Assembly: GCA_030267565.1 (NCBI GenBank)
Contig: BRXU01000002.1
Coordinates: forward strand, 1,054,001 to 1,118,000
DNA length: 64,000 bases
Direction: 5' to 3'
Source: Pleodorina starrii
Taxonomy: Eukaryota; Chlorophyta; Chlorophyceae; Chlamydomonadales; Volvocaceae
A model generated the notes under the pieces. It did not search any database and was not told the origin of the DNA. It saw only the letters and a list, made by a program, of their open reading frames with translations. Shown in pieces: positions 15,769 through 27,500 of this stretch (positions are counted from its first letter, which is position 1; each line of letters starts with the position of its first letter). A program made the translations under genes and the position numbers.

Positions 15769-16700
15769 ATGGCTTCAGAACTGCACACGCTGATCGAGGA
15801 AGAACTAAGAATTAAGAACTACAAGGAAGATGAGGAGAAGGCGTTAATGGGAGCTCTGCGCGTGGAGGTAAACACATAAGTAACGATGCAGCTGTTGCTG
15901 GAGTTCGTTTCCGTAACCCTCCCTTTGTTTCATAGGCAAGGGTGAAAGAACACCAACACCAGAAGCGAGTTCTCACGCTAAAGCGCAGCATCTGCATAGG
16001 AGGTGGCGTCCTCGTGGTCATCATCTTGTGGGTCGTGCTCGCCCTGAAGTCGAAATCGGCGTCCAATGCAAGCGCAGGTTAGCCCCTTGCCGAAATCAGC
16101 AAATCATTGGGGTGTGCCTGTCTTTCCTTGTCGCCACCGCGATACGCTGGCAGCAACGAGGAGCCCCGCCGTGTTTTGCTTGCAGGTAGCGCGTTTCTGT
16201 TCAGTCCTCCACTTGCCCAAGTACCGGCCGTGGTGAGCCCCGCACCGGCCGTGGCGAGCCCCGCACCGGCCGTGGCGAGCCCCGCACCGGCCGTGGCGAG
16301 CCCCGCACCGGCCGTGGCGAGCCCCGCTCCGGCCGTGGCGAGCCCCGCTCCGGCCGTGGCGAACCCCGCACCGGCCAGCCCCGTCCCGGCTACGGCGAGC
16401 CCCGCACCGGCCGTGGCGAGCCTCGCACCGGTAAACCCGGTTCCCGACATGGCCAACTCCCCACCGGACGCAGAAGCCACCAAGCAGGACACGGCCAACT
16501 CCCCACCGGACGCAGAAGTCACCAAGCCGGATGCAGTAGCAGACGATGCAGCAGCCGACGATGCAGCAGCGGACGATGCAGCAGCGGACGATGCAGCTGG
16601 CGACTACGGCCCTCAAGAGTACAACCCTCCAACCGAGGCGGAGGTGGGGGGTCCGACCTTCGGAGCGGCATCGCATCAGTACACAAACGGAAGGGCCTAG
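15769..16700 (+). CDS. Single-pass membrane protein with Pro/Ala repeat domain, unknown function
   Basis: Three exons keep phase: 15769-15867, 15936-16077 and 16186-16700, giving 251 aa. No family recognised. The first ~50 residues are charged and helical (MASELHTLIEEELRIKNYKE, then a basic KEHQHQKRVLTLKR stretch). One membrane helix follows at about 52-70 (SICIGGGVLVVIILWVVLAL). Basic residues before the helix suggest a cytosolic N-terminus and an outer or luminal C-terminus. The C-terminal part consists of near-perfect 7-residue PAPAVAS repeats, then NSPPDAE repeats, an acidic DDAAADDAA stretch and a Gly/Tyr-rich end. Such Ala-Pro runs are classic hydroxyproline/arabinogalactan glycosylation sites in algal wall and surface proteins, so a surface glycoprotein is plausible but inferred. 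An alternative last exon may exist at 17085-17267. Confidence 0.72.
16223..16434 (+). repeat. 21-bp coding tandem repeat (V-A-S-P-A-P-A)
   Basis: About nine to ten copies of a 21-base unit reading GTGGCGAGCCCCGCACCGGCC with a few substitutions and one shortened stretch near 16370-16390. The unit is a multiple of three, so copy-number change would lengthen or shorten the Pro/Ala domain without breaking the frame. Confidence 0.9.
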
Positions 16701-17084
16701 GCTAGTCGGGAAATGGCGATGTACGAAGCCCCAATGCCGGGCTCGCCGTCAATTTTTCGTTACACCACATAAACACCAAATAAGCGCCGGGGGGCCTCCC
16801 TGGGCGAAGCTGGACTCCCCTGGCGCGGAATTCCAAAAGCACGGTGCACAGCAAGGCGTCGTGTGATAAAGATACCCGAGCGGCTTTCCTTTGGTGCCGT
16901 ATGCGGTGAATTTACCTTGCTTGCTGATCGGGGACGTCGCGGGCCACACCTCAAAAGCGGCACCGCAAACAACCTGCCAACCCTTAGCCCGTGAAAACTA
17001 CAAACGCTTGCCAAATGCTATTGTATAAAGGTATAATAGGCTGGCATTGGATAATGGACTGCCTCCCATACCTAACTGCTCCAG

Positions 17085-17267
17085 GTCGAGACTGCGGCGC
17101 AGCAAAAGCTGTCGCAACAAAGCCCGTCGCCACTGCCGCTTGGAGAAGCGGGCAGCAGCGATGCCAACGTGCCGACCGGAAGCACGGTACCCGGCACAGT
17201 GCCTTCGCCCGCAACCGTGCCAGCAAGCCAGGAGAGCGCGAGCTTGACGGGACGACGGCTGGCGTAA
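17085..17267 (+). CDS. Candidate alternative last exon of the Pro/Ala membrane protein
   Basis: An open frame of 60 codons plus TAA starts directly after a good acceptor with a branch-point-like CTAAC (…cctaactgctccag|GTC). It reads VETAAQQKLSQQSP, then Pro/Ser/Thr-rich sequence (VPTGSTVPGTVPSPATVPAS) and ends GRRLA. The style matches the extracellular part of the upstream gene. A donor inside exon 3 (GAG|GTGGGG, exon ending at 16643) would join it in phase and replace the GPTFGAASHQYTNGRA ending. An in-frame stop just upstream shows it cannot be a single-exon gene. Which ending is the main isoform is unknown. Confidence 0.45.
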   Translation, partial: VETAAQQKLSQQSPSPLPLGEAGSSDANVPTGSTVPGTVPSPATVPASQESASLTGRRLA

Positions 17268-17315
17268 CCTGGCTGCGCACTCGGCAGGCTCGCACTCGGC
17301 ATGGGGCCGTATTTA

Positions 17316-17320
17316 TTACA
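17316..17320 (-). terminator. Candidate TGTAA poly(A) signal of AMPK-beta gene
   Basis: Reads TGTAA on the minus strand about 205 nt after the AMPK-beta stop, and lies only ~50 nt beyond the alternative exon of the opposing gene. Confidence 0.4.
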
Positions 17321-17525
17321 CACCGAGCCTTGCAGCTCACAACCCGCGCGGTGGGGCCAAGCCAGGTTGTTGGGAGTAGCCCCCTACTACTACTGTGCAG
17401 ATATCGCTGTTGCTCACGGAACTCGATGGAGCGCACGGGTGCACAGGAGGCCGCAACGAAGAGGAGCGTTCCTGGGTGTGACGCGTGTGGCGCATCTGCA
17501 GCTGCGCCAAGCAAGCATCACGCAT

Positions 17526-19616
17526 TCACGTTTCGCTCCGGAGGCTGTTACTGTTGTCCAGCACCCGCCGCCGGGCTTTCGGCTTGTACATGACGGTGGT
17601 GATGTACTTGGACTTGTACCTTGTCGTTGTGCCGACGACCAGGGCTTGGACGTTCTGCAGGCATTGCCGCACAAGTAGCGCCATCACATCGGGGGCCATC
17701 GGGGGTAAAGTATACGGGACCGAGAGTGTGGCGGGAGGAAGGCGGGCGGAGCAGGATGATGACGCGTGGTCAAGTTGGGAAGGGTAACTGGGCGGCGGCT
17801 GTCTGCGGTGAAGGACGTCGTCACGGCTCCCAACCTCTGCAACGGGCCCCAAGGCCCAGCCTGGGCAGTGGGCGAGCTCCACGCGGAAGCTGCCGCTGCG
17901 GCAGCTGGCGGCTGCCGCTGGACGTGGGCTCGTGTGTGACACGCGCTCGGGACCGCCTCATGGCCATAATATACTCTTATATTTCCTGCAACCGGACGGG
18001 CGCAGAACTGACCTGACCACGCTGGCAGTAGACGTGGTTCAGGATGACGTGTTGCGGCCTTGGCAGCACGGCCTGAGCGTCCAACGCCGGCGGCACGTTT
18101 AGCAGCGTGAGCTGCAGATGCGCCGGCATGACTGGCGGCTCCTTGGCGTAGTCGTCGGCCAGGGGCGTGGGGCAGTTGTAGCTGCAGGCGCAGACGCACA
18201 GCACGACGGGGGGGCAAGTGTGGGGGCGGGACAGGGTTGACGGGCAAACGTGGGGCGGAAGGAGCGAGTTGGCTGCTCGCTTTTGAGAAACTGCGTGGAA
18301 GCGTGGGCGTGGAAGCATGGTTCTGGGTGGTCTATGCGGACTTGCGGGCATTGGGTTCAAGCATATAACTCCATACATGCAGCTCGTTGTGGCTCCTGGC
18401 TGGATGGCTTCGAGCAACCCTGCCGGTACTGGCGTGGTGGTGGGTGGCGCACCTGGACGGCGGGGACGGCGGCGGCTCGAATCCCGACACGCCCTCCAGG
18501 TTCTCCGGGACGTACTCGTGCACCTCAATCACGTTGTTGACGTTTCGCATTTCGTCGAACATGGCGGGCTGGTTGGGGTCGTACTTCCACTCCCCGTCCA
18601 CGATGAATTTGTACTGATGGATTGATTGCATGGAGGACCCGGCAGGGAGACCGCAAAACCGCAGGGAGGGGGGCCGCAACCGTTTGGCAGGGGCATATAC
18701 CAGGATATATGAGGTCAAATACATGATGTCAAATATGGTTTGATTACACGTGCAGCTGCTGCGACTCGAGCGCGCTCGAGCGGTGTGTCTCCACTGACTG
18801 GGAACACGGGAGCAGTGGGCGGCCATCTTGAAATCGGCCACGGGCCACGGGCCAGGCCCCCCCCGGAATCATCGAGTGCCAGGAATCACGCGTCGTGGGT
18901 GCGTACAATGGTGCACCCTGTCAATGCGGAGTCGAGGGGCGGGCTGGGGCGGCATGTGAGGCGCGACCCCCGCCTGACTCCTCACTTCCTCCTCACCTCG
19001 CTCACCCTCACCCTCACCTGGTACACGCCCGGTGGCAGCAACTTGATGATTGTGAAGTCCTTCCCCGACTTCTGGAGCGGCTGTCGGGTAGTCCAGTTGT
19101 CAAAGGAGCCCTCCACCTCGACGTGGTTGCCGCCGTGGCTCCCTACAGCAGGTGCAGGGGTTGTTTCACTGACTAGGTGCTTCCACCAGCGGACTCCAGG
19201 GGAATCACTCACTCAGTCACGTCCGGAGGCCAGCGGTGCTCCCAACCGTGCCTTAACCGCCCAGGGCCACCTCTCTGTAGCACAGTCTGACACCCCGGGC
19301 CGCGGGACGGCGGGAGCGGTACTTACATACGATAACGACGGGAACCACCTTTGGTAGCGCGGGCCAGCCTGCCAAGCCGTGAAACTCGGGTGCACCCCGA
19401 TTTGTTGTCACGTCCTCCGCACGAGATATTGGCTCCATGGGTATTTGCGGGCTGTACGTCAGGGGCGATCCCGGACTAATGGGAGGGGATGCATGCCGGT
19501 AGTGGTCGTGCTCCGAGCCCGTGGGCTCGTGCTTGTGGGAGGTGGTATTCCCCTGCGTGGCAGCAAGGTGACGGACTTCGACCCAGACCGGACACCCATC
19601 ATCAAATGGGTTCTCT
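17526..19616 (-). CDS. AKINB: SnRK1/AMPK beta subunit with carbohydrate-binding module
   Basis: Scaffold subunit of the SNF1-related energy-sensing kinase. Exons: 19327-~19616, 19018-19142, 18453-18613, 18013-18181 and 17526-17654, all phase-consistent. The first exon encodes a Ser/Pro/His-rich leader ending PKVVPVVIV. Next comes the CBM48-type module: WSHGGNHVEVEGSFDNW, then KSGKDFTIIKLLPPGVYQ, YKFIVDGEWKYDPNQP and NNVIEV. Both tryptophans matching the glycogen-contacting pair of AMPK beta (GSFDNW and DGEW) are present. The C-terminal ASC domain, which binds the alpha and gamma subunits, reads PPVMPAHLQLTLLN, HVILNHVYC and VVGTTTRYKSKYITTVMYKP. The true N-terminus is unresolved: an in-frame TGA lies just upstream of the first exon's GTG, so an upstream start exon with an acceptor near 19617 is needed, or a non-ATG start is used. 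A myristoylatable Met-Gly start was sought and not found. Confidence 0.9.
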
Positions 19617-20278
19617 CTTGACACGGAAAATCAGAACTAACCATGTGGCTAAGAGTGAGCGCACTCTACACAGTAGCGCGCAGCTGGCTCAGTCCGCGCC
19701 CGGACAGTCAGTTGCCGCCTCCGGGGCCCGGGGCCCGTCCGTTCGTACGAAAATGTCTCTGTTCAGTACGTTCTCTATTTGTGCAGCGGTTTCCGCAAGG
19801 AATATGACGAAACAAAACGTGTCGAGCCGAACTACACGTGCAATCGGTGCTGCATAAGCCTTTCGCGGACGATGCAGTGGGTGCTGAAGCAGTACGTGTT
19901 CACAAGTGCCTAGCAAGTTGTGAGAAGCGAAAGCTGCAAAGCTCCAAATTAGTCCAGTCAGCAAAGCCGTACCTCCGTTCACAGTCGGTTGCCGCTCTAG
20001 GGGTTACAGTTCAGTGTCGAAGCCTCAACTACTGCAAAAGGATAGATTACAGAGCGGTTGTCCTTGTAAGATTCTACTCACAAAACCGAGAACTAAGGCT
20101 CCCGGGATTCTGAAACTGCCCAAATTGGCAAGCTAGGCATAATATACCATTATAGCTGCGGTTTAAGGCACTGCCTCCTGTTTTTGTTAGAAGGCTGCAC
20201 TCATAATTGCCTAGGGTGTAGGGGATGTAGTTTTTGGGGCTTGTCGCGCCCCGCAGCAGCCATCCGGCAGCCCTTCCA
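19617..20278. other. Divergent region between AMPK-beta and GUCD1-like genes
   Basis: Contains the unresolved first exon and promoter of the AMPK-beta gene and the promoter of the GUCD1-like gene. The 19880-20230 part is AT-rich compared with flanking exons. No independent gene is seen. Confidence 0.45.
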
Positions 20279-22363
20279 ATGCCGCCGGACACAATGACGC
20301 TTGCGGGGCATAACTCAGAAGGAGTACAATTAGTTCGTCAGCATAATTCCGATCCTTCATCCGCGCGGCCCAACCAGAGCCGTCCGTCGGACGATTCTAC
20401 AGCATCGTCCGTGTCATCTTTCTGGCCTGAAGGCTTGGCGTCCGGGATGGTAAAGGCGAACGCGTCCGTAGCACCGACTGGAGCTGCCTCGGGCGTTCAG
20501 TCTTTCGTCCACAGCCATGTCCCTCACTGCAAGCAGTATTTCAACTGGTCAGTGAGGCGGGCGGCTTTTGTGATGCGGGTGGGAGCAGGCGCGTGCTGGG
20601 GTGGTGCCATTTGGCGGGGTGGTTGCGGGTTGGGTGAACCGTTCCGCTTTCACCCTGCCGGCGTCGCGACGCAAGGCACCAAGGTCTTTGCCATTTCCCC
20701 GTGCGTTCACATCCCCTATATACTGAACACATGCCGAAGCCGTGTGATCGTCGTCACGCCGTGCCTCGCAGGGACTGCGGACTAGCGTGCGTGCAAATGA
20801 TACTGCAAGCCTCCGGGTTTCCGCACTGTGACTATCGCATCCTCCGGCAGTTCTGCGCTACGACCAGGTACGCCTGAGGTGTGCTGCACGAGAGGGGTGC
20901 TGGGGCTGTGCCCAACTGCAGCGGCGACACACTGAAAGGCCGGTCATGGGAGCATCCGGGCACACTGGACCACACTGCACGCCCAGGGAGGGGCTCGTGG
21001 CCGTGACGCACTTTTGACGGCACTCGATTCCGTTGGGAGCATCCTTCCACCACAGCATGGCATAGCCCAGCGCAGCACAGCACGGCACAGCACGGGGCCG
21101 CATCCAACGCGCCACGCCTCGACGTGTGCGCGCCCCGCATCGCACCGCCTGGAGCAGCAACAGCAGCTTCCTGTGCCCGGGGCGCCCCATGGCGTCCACC
21201 ACCCTCCCACCCATGCACGTTCTGCCACGGTGCCCTTCCACACCGCTCTGCGCTCTCCTGCGCTTTGCCTCGCCGCCCCCGTCACCGCCTCCACCACCAC
21301 CACCGCCCTCCACCACCACGCAGCATCTGGACGGTGGACCTAGCACACCTGCTGCGGCGCTTCGGGCTGGCGGTGTCCTTCTTCACCGTGACGCTGGGCC
21401 CCAACCCCGCCTACGCCAACGAGTCTTTCTACATGGAGAACATGGAGGACGACGAGCGGCGGGTCAGCCAGCTGTTCGTGGACGCGGCGCGGGTGGGCAT
21501 CGAGGTGCAGCAGCGCTCCATCAGCAGCGAGGAGCTGCAGGTGGGAGGCGGGGCCCTCGGGTCTGGGCTCTAGGGTTTGGAGTTGGGGTTGGGGGTCTGG
21601 GTTCTAGGGTTGGGGACTTGGGGTTGGGTTGGGTTGGGTTGGGTTGGAGTTGGAGCCCGGATAGCGTGCCGTTGTTGGTGGGGCAGCGGACGTGCGTAAC
21701 TGGCGGTTACGGTCTGTATATATATACTAATAATGGGGAATAGAGGACCTCTTTCGAGCGCGCGCCGGCTTGTGTGCACGGGTTTTGTGCCGCCTCACGT
21801 CACCTCTCCAGCCCCGCCCAAAGCCCCGCCCCGTTCCGCCCCTGTCCCCATCCGCCACGCGCGCCCCCTTTGCGCCCCCTATCGTGTGCTAGTTCTGGCT
21901 GCTGTCCGGCAGCTGCCTGGTCATTGTGCTGGTGGACAAGCGCAAGTTGGACCCCTGGTTGGCGGCTGCGGACATGTGCCTGCCGTCCCTGTGCGGCATG
22001 GAGCTGGGCTACACGGGCCACTACGTGCTGGTGGTGGGCTACGATGGGGTCAGCCAGGAGTACGTGGTGCGCGACCCGGCGGCACAGGAGCCTGATCTGC
22101 GAGTCTCAGCGGCGGCGCTGGACGCGGCGCGGCGGTCGTTTGGGACGGACGAGGACATTCTGGTGGTTGGCTGCGGCGGCTGTGGCTGCGCGATGGGGAC
22201 GCACGCGCAGCAACAGCAGCAGCAACAGCAGCAGCAGTGGGGAGCGGCTGCGGTGGCGGCTGCTGGCGGAGGAGGCGGAGGGGGAGGGTTGGAGTCAGGG
22301 CCGGGGCGTGGGGCGGGGGAGGTGGGCGGGGGAGAGAGAAGGGGAGCGGCCGGGGCGGGATGA
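20279..22363 (+). CDS. GUCD1: GUCD1 / plant GC1-family protein (cysteine-peptidase-like)
   Basis: Four exons keep phase: 20279-20547, 20772-20867, 21324-21540 and 21893-22363, giving 350 aa. It matches the family known as guanylyl cyclase domain-containing protein 1 (Guanylate_cyc_2). Diagnostic blocks are HVPHCKQYFNWDCGLACVQM, SIWTVDLAHLLRRFGL, NESFYMEN…ERRVSQLF, GHYVLVVGYD and the closing RRSFGTDEDILVV. The spacing Q86…C92, H237 and D255 (VVRDPA) is that of a papain/C39-like cysteine peptidase fold. About 75 N-terminal residues are Ser-rich and probably disordered. The ~70-residue C-terminal tail has ten consecutive Gln (near 22208-22237) and Gly-rich runs not typical of the family. Intron 3 carries GGGTT-rich sequence near 21570-21650. 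Biochemical activity is not established by the sequence. Confidence 0.88.
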
Positions 22364-24581
22364 GGCTGTGAGAGGAGTGGAGGGCTCTGTGAACCTGCTG
22401 GAGGGAGAGGGGTTTGGTGTGGTGTTGAGCTGAGGGAGAGCGCTTGAGGGAGCAGGAGGCAGTCCAGCGCGGTTTGACGTTGATGTTTCGAGGCGGTTGG
22501 TCCAGACTTGACGGCTCATACATGTGGCGTTCGAGGGTCACTGTCGAGGGAGTGTTATAGAGGAGAAAGCTGGGGGGCGTATGGTTTGAAGTGCCGGGTC
22601 CGGAGGGAGGGCGGAGTGGCAGGGCGGCGGGGGGGCGTTATGTTGTATGTTGGTAACTAACGAGGCGTGAACCGCAGTCCCGCGCACTCCAGTAGCGCGT
22701 GGTTATGTTTTCGTCGGGTTGTGGGCAGGAGGGCTGACTCGGAGGCGGTCTGGGGGCAGGGTGCCCTGGTATGGCTCGGCGGCGCTTTACAATCGAGCGC
22801 GGCAGCACTCACTCCTCCGGAGGCGCCGTGATTTGGGGGTCTGCGCAGGGGCCTTCATTGGTTAAGGTCTGGTCTAAGGCTGCAAGAAGATTTGGCATGT
22901 CTGGTCTGTGCAAATGGCTTCGAGACGCTCGTGCCTGATATGCCAAGCAACACCTCATGCTGAGCGCACGGCGTTGAAATGCCCGCAGCGTTGGCATTCA
23001 GAAGTGCCCTTTGGTTACCGAAGGGCCGTTTGGTTGGGCCATTATGGAACAGGCGTGATTCACCTGTTTTGGCCAGCCCTGGGCGGTGTACGGCATGTTA
23101 CGCGGCTCCAGGGACGACGCTGCGGGGTCGTCGTCGCCCAGGCAGCTTCGGCCGGTAAGGAAAGGAGCGAGGCGTCCTGCGCCTGTCGAAGGCTATGCGT
23201 TTTCTGCCCCTTGTTGTGACGCCATTGCCATTTCTGCGTTCAAGTCCAAACCTGAATTCATAAGATGGGGATGTCTCTGGTTGCGCCGTCATCGGTTTGC
23301 TCAATGACTGATGTCTTTTTCCTCCAGCACCAATGGCGCAGGAGAGGCGGGCCAATCCGGCACGCAACCCGGGATGGTGACCCATGGGTCAGTCCGGTTT
23401 TCCCGGACGGTTGGAAGGTTGCAAATCGGTTGCATTGAGTTTGTTGTGGGACGCGGGAGCAATACCCGTCGGCGGACGAGATGTGCGGTGTCAGGACCTC
23501 TGTCGAGTGCAGTATGCGGTGCGGAAACGAAAAATGAGTTGCTGTTCGGGTTCATGGTGTGGTGAGGGGTGGTTGTGTATGTGCAATGCCAAGTTGGTGA
23601 GGGGTGGCGAGGTCGAGAGAGGGGCAGAGCTGACACGACCTGGCCTGACCCAACTGGCGATTGAGGGCCCATTGCCTTCAGACCGGCGGCCAGTTGCTGC
23701 GACGGCCGCCAACTGCTGCTGCCAGCTCTCGCGGCGCATCTCCACGGTTTGCAAATCGCTGGTTGGACTGGTGAACTGAGGCGGGGAGCGGAAGTCGGCC
23801 GCGAGTCGGCCGCAGCCCCAAGGGGAACCAGGTTGGGAGATGACCCAGATGAGAGGTGTGCGCATCCGTTTCCTGCGTTACCGGAAGCACTGACTGGGGG
23901 GTGAACATTCTTTACCATAGTATAGTACTATATTGGCAAGGAATTGACGAGGCCCTCTTCTTTTACTGCTGTACCCGGTGCCGGTTCCGGTACCGGTGCC
24001 GGGGGAGAATGTGCGCTGACGCGGGTTGTCGAGCGCGGGATGCCATTGGTGGCGCGTAACGAACGTGGGACGCTCTGGAACTGCAGGGCGGGGTGTGTCG
24101 CCCTCTCCAAGGTCGTGGGTTGTGGGCCTCTCCGCGCCCGGATGCGGCGTAGCTCCAGCATTTGCATGCAGCAGCGGAGGGGCATTTCACCCCGCACACA
24201 GGAACGCAGTGCGTCGCGCCGCGTGTCCTCCTCCTAGCACGCACTGGACGCCACAGACGCACTCGTGTGCCGGTGTGCGCATGTCACATCACATCACATC
24301 GTATCATGCAATCGAGCCATTACACCCGCCAATGTAAATTAGCCACCACTGCCAAGCACACCCCGCACGGAGACGCGTCTTCACCCGCACTGCAGACTGC
24401 ACCACCATCACCTCCCCGTCGCCTCCCGACTCTCTCCGGCGCACCACATCCCCCGCCGCGCTCTCAGCCGTCCCTTCGCTTCCCCGGGGGGAACAAAACG
24501 GGGCGCTAACGCCCTCAAGACTCCGCCCTCAGAACGCAGAAGCTTCCATCCTCGGCCCTCAGCTTCCCTCCCCCGTATGCC
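22364..24581. other. Convergent intergenic region, no gene recognised
   Basis: Lies between the stop codons of the GUCD1-like gene (plus) and ATG18 (minus). It must hold both 3' UTRs. I see no protein-like frame with splice support. A short run of near-repeated CCGGT/CCGGA units sits at about 23972-24002. Confidence 0.4.
24320..24324 (-). terminator. Candidate TGTAA poly(A) signal of ATG18
   Basis: Reads TGTAA on the minus strand about 260 nt past the ATG18 stop codon. Confidence 0.4.
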
Positions 24582-27500
24582 TCAGCCCAGGATGCTGCCG
24601 CTGCCCAGCATGGACCACTCGCCGTCCAGGTTGCACTTCGGCCCCTGCGGGTTGAGAAGGTCCGTCAGGCTGTACTCGTAGAGCAGCCCCTCCTGGGTTG
24701 CCACCATGATCGTTGCGCGAACCTCCTCCGCCTCCCGCCCCGCAGCTGCAGCTGGCGCCAGCGCTGGCGCGCGCTCCGGGAAGCCCCCCGCAACGCCCCC
24801 GCCCGCGGCCCCAGATGCCTCAGCTCCGTCGCCCCGATCCGGTGCCGACGCCACCGCCGTGGCGGCAGCTGCGCTGCCGGTGCCTGGCTCAGCCTGGGCA
24901 GCGGCGGCGTCGCTGGATGGTTGCCCTTGGAACGCTGTTGCTGCTGCTGCTGCTGCTGCGGCGGCGGCGGCGGCCTCCGCTGCGGCTGCGGCCAGCTGCG
25001 GGGTGGTGTTGCGGAAGGCGCAGATGGCGGTGCCGACCGACTGGGGCAGGCGGATGGTGGCGATGTTGCGGGCGGGCTCCACCTGGGGGGGGGGGTCCGG
25101 GAGGGGTTGCAGGGTTGTAGCGGTGGAGTGCTGGAGTGTGGGGTGTGGGGTTGTGGGGTGCGCGATGCGAAAGTGGTACTTGTTGCAGCCGCCAGGCACC
25201 AAGGCAACCAAAGAAGACCATGAAGCCCCTCCTTTGTTCCGATTCAGTCCCGAGAGAAGATCTCTTGAGGGATGAGTAGAATGGCTGCGAGAAACGCTGT
25301 TGGCGTCCCATACGGCCGTTAGTCAAATCACTGCCGCCCGAAACCCTGAGTTACCGAACGGCGGTTTGAGACTGAGCAGGATTGCGCCGAACATGCGAGT
25401 ATAACGGCGCCCCGAGCTCCCGGAGAGTGTCCAAAGCGCCCACACACACAGCTGCACACCCACCATGTCGCCTACTGAGTACCGAACCACCGCAGAGATG
25501 AGCCCCGCGGCGGCGGATGACGGCCGGGGATGCACTCCCGGCGGCTCGGGCTCCTGCAAAGCCAAGTTCAAGTTCATGGGACCGGAGGAAACTCAACGCT
25601 CCGCTCGCGTAAGCGCAGCTTACGGTGCAGCATCTGGTAAGGCCCGGCGCAGCATCCGGGAAGACGAACAGCCCACGGTCTGTAAATACTGCCCGTAGAC
25701 TGGCAGGCAGACGAATGGAAGGATGGAATCAAGGATGGGTTCACGCCAACCTTCAAGACGTAACCAAACGGGCTGAAGCACAATGTTGCCAACGCAGAAG
25801 ATCAAGGCGCATGGCCACCTCCACCACAGCTGTCGCCGCCAAAAGTGTGAGCGCTCCCCCTCCCACTCCTCACAACAGCTCACCTCCAGACGGAACACGT
25901 GCACGGTGCCGTGGCTGCTGGAGGCCACCAGCAGCTGCACCGGCAGACCCAGGGGTCCAAACGCCATCGACTGGATGGCCGCCGACATGGCGCCGCGCCG
26001 GAAGCTGTGGCTGCGCGCGGCGCCCGGCATGCGGTGCACCCGGATAACGGTGCCCTTGGCGGAGGCGGTGGCCAGCAGGCTGCCGTCGGAGCTCCAGGCT
26101 AGGGTCGTCTGCGTGCAGCACAGCACGCAGCACACAGCACACAGCACGCAGCACGCGGCGGCATTCGCATATGGGGGCCCGGATCCGAATCGGTTGGGAG
26201 GCGGTGGCGGAGGTACGGTACAATCGTGCAGCCTCCTGCAGCCGCCTGTCCGGTGTCCCAACGACCAGACCGCGTCGTGGTTAAGACTGTACCGCGCAAC
26301 CCATAACACAACCAAAACACATATATCTGAGGATGTGGTACCGGTATCCCACGTGCCCCTGCGTACCACGGGGGTCTGGTGCGCCTGCACCTCACTCAGC
26401 ACGTTGCCGCCCTCCTGGGCCAGGTCGTATATGCGGACTGTGCCCTGGGGGGCGGGGCGAGGCGAGGCGGGGCCGGGAAGGTTGGACGAGGCTGAGACGA
26501 GGTGAGGATGGCGGGGCGGGGCCGAGGCCAGGCGGGGTTGGACAGGCGACGAGGACACGACACGAGGCAGCGGTTGCAGCGACAGGCAGACAGCCACCCA
26601 GAGGCATACGTGCGGACATTCATGTGTGGCGAGGTGGGGGCAGGGGCGGGGGCCGGGCGACAGGGGCGCCTCGTAGAAAGCACCATGACGGCAACAACGC
26701 GTCCATCCAACCCCACACCGCTAACGTCGCCTCCGTCCTTTCGCTGCGGTGCTTCCTTTATTACTCCCTCCACCCCGCCGGCTTGCAAGGCGCACGACGG
26801 ACGCCGCCACGCACCGTAGCGGCCGAGGCGGGCAGCGCCAGCAGGTTGGGCTCGTGGCAGCACGTCAGCGCGCAGCAGCCCTGGCCGCCGCGACGAGCGC
26901 GCCCGTGAGGACGACACACCGCAAGGGCACACACACACACGCAAAGGCACACGTGGGAAGGTAAAATGCAGGAGTTTACAGCGAGGGGGATAAGGAGTAC
27001 AAACATTCGCCAGGCCCAGTCTGTTTTTCGAGCCCAACTGGATACCGTACACATATTCCGGTACATGGGCGGGAACGTGACGGTAATTGAAGGTACCGTA
27101 TGCTGAAGGCGAGTACCGCCTTGTCCGGTCTGTCACCAACCGGTCGCCTGGTGGTTGCCTGGCTGCGCTTCGTCTTCCTCACCCGCGGGCTCTCCTCCGT
27201 CTCGATGACTCGCAAGCAGGCCAGATTGCTCATGGAGTAGATGTGGACCCGCCGCGAGGTAACCACCACCAGCCTGCGTGTAAGGCAGGCATGTAGGTAC
27301 AGCTGAAGGGGCTCGGTAGGGGCTCGGTACGGCATAGCACAGCACAGCACAGCGCAGCGCAGCGCAGCGCAGCGCAGCGCAGCGCAGCACAGCGCAGCGC
27401 AGCGCAGCGCAGCACAGCGCAGCACAGCGGCAGCTGCTATGCCTTGGCACGCGCTGCTGTGCCGGCCACACCCAACAACCCCCCATACGCACACCTGTGG

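Noticed and set aside
16079..16676. Minus-strand frames of 148-190 codons across the Pro/Ala gene
   Set aside because: They are antisense shadows of the 21-bp coding repeat; the sense strand has the spliced gene with a membrane helix and consistent phases.
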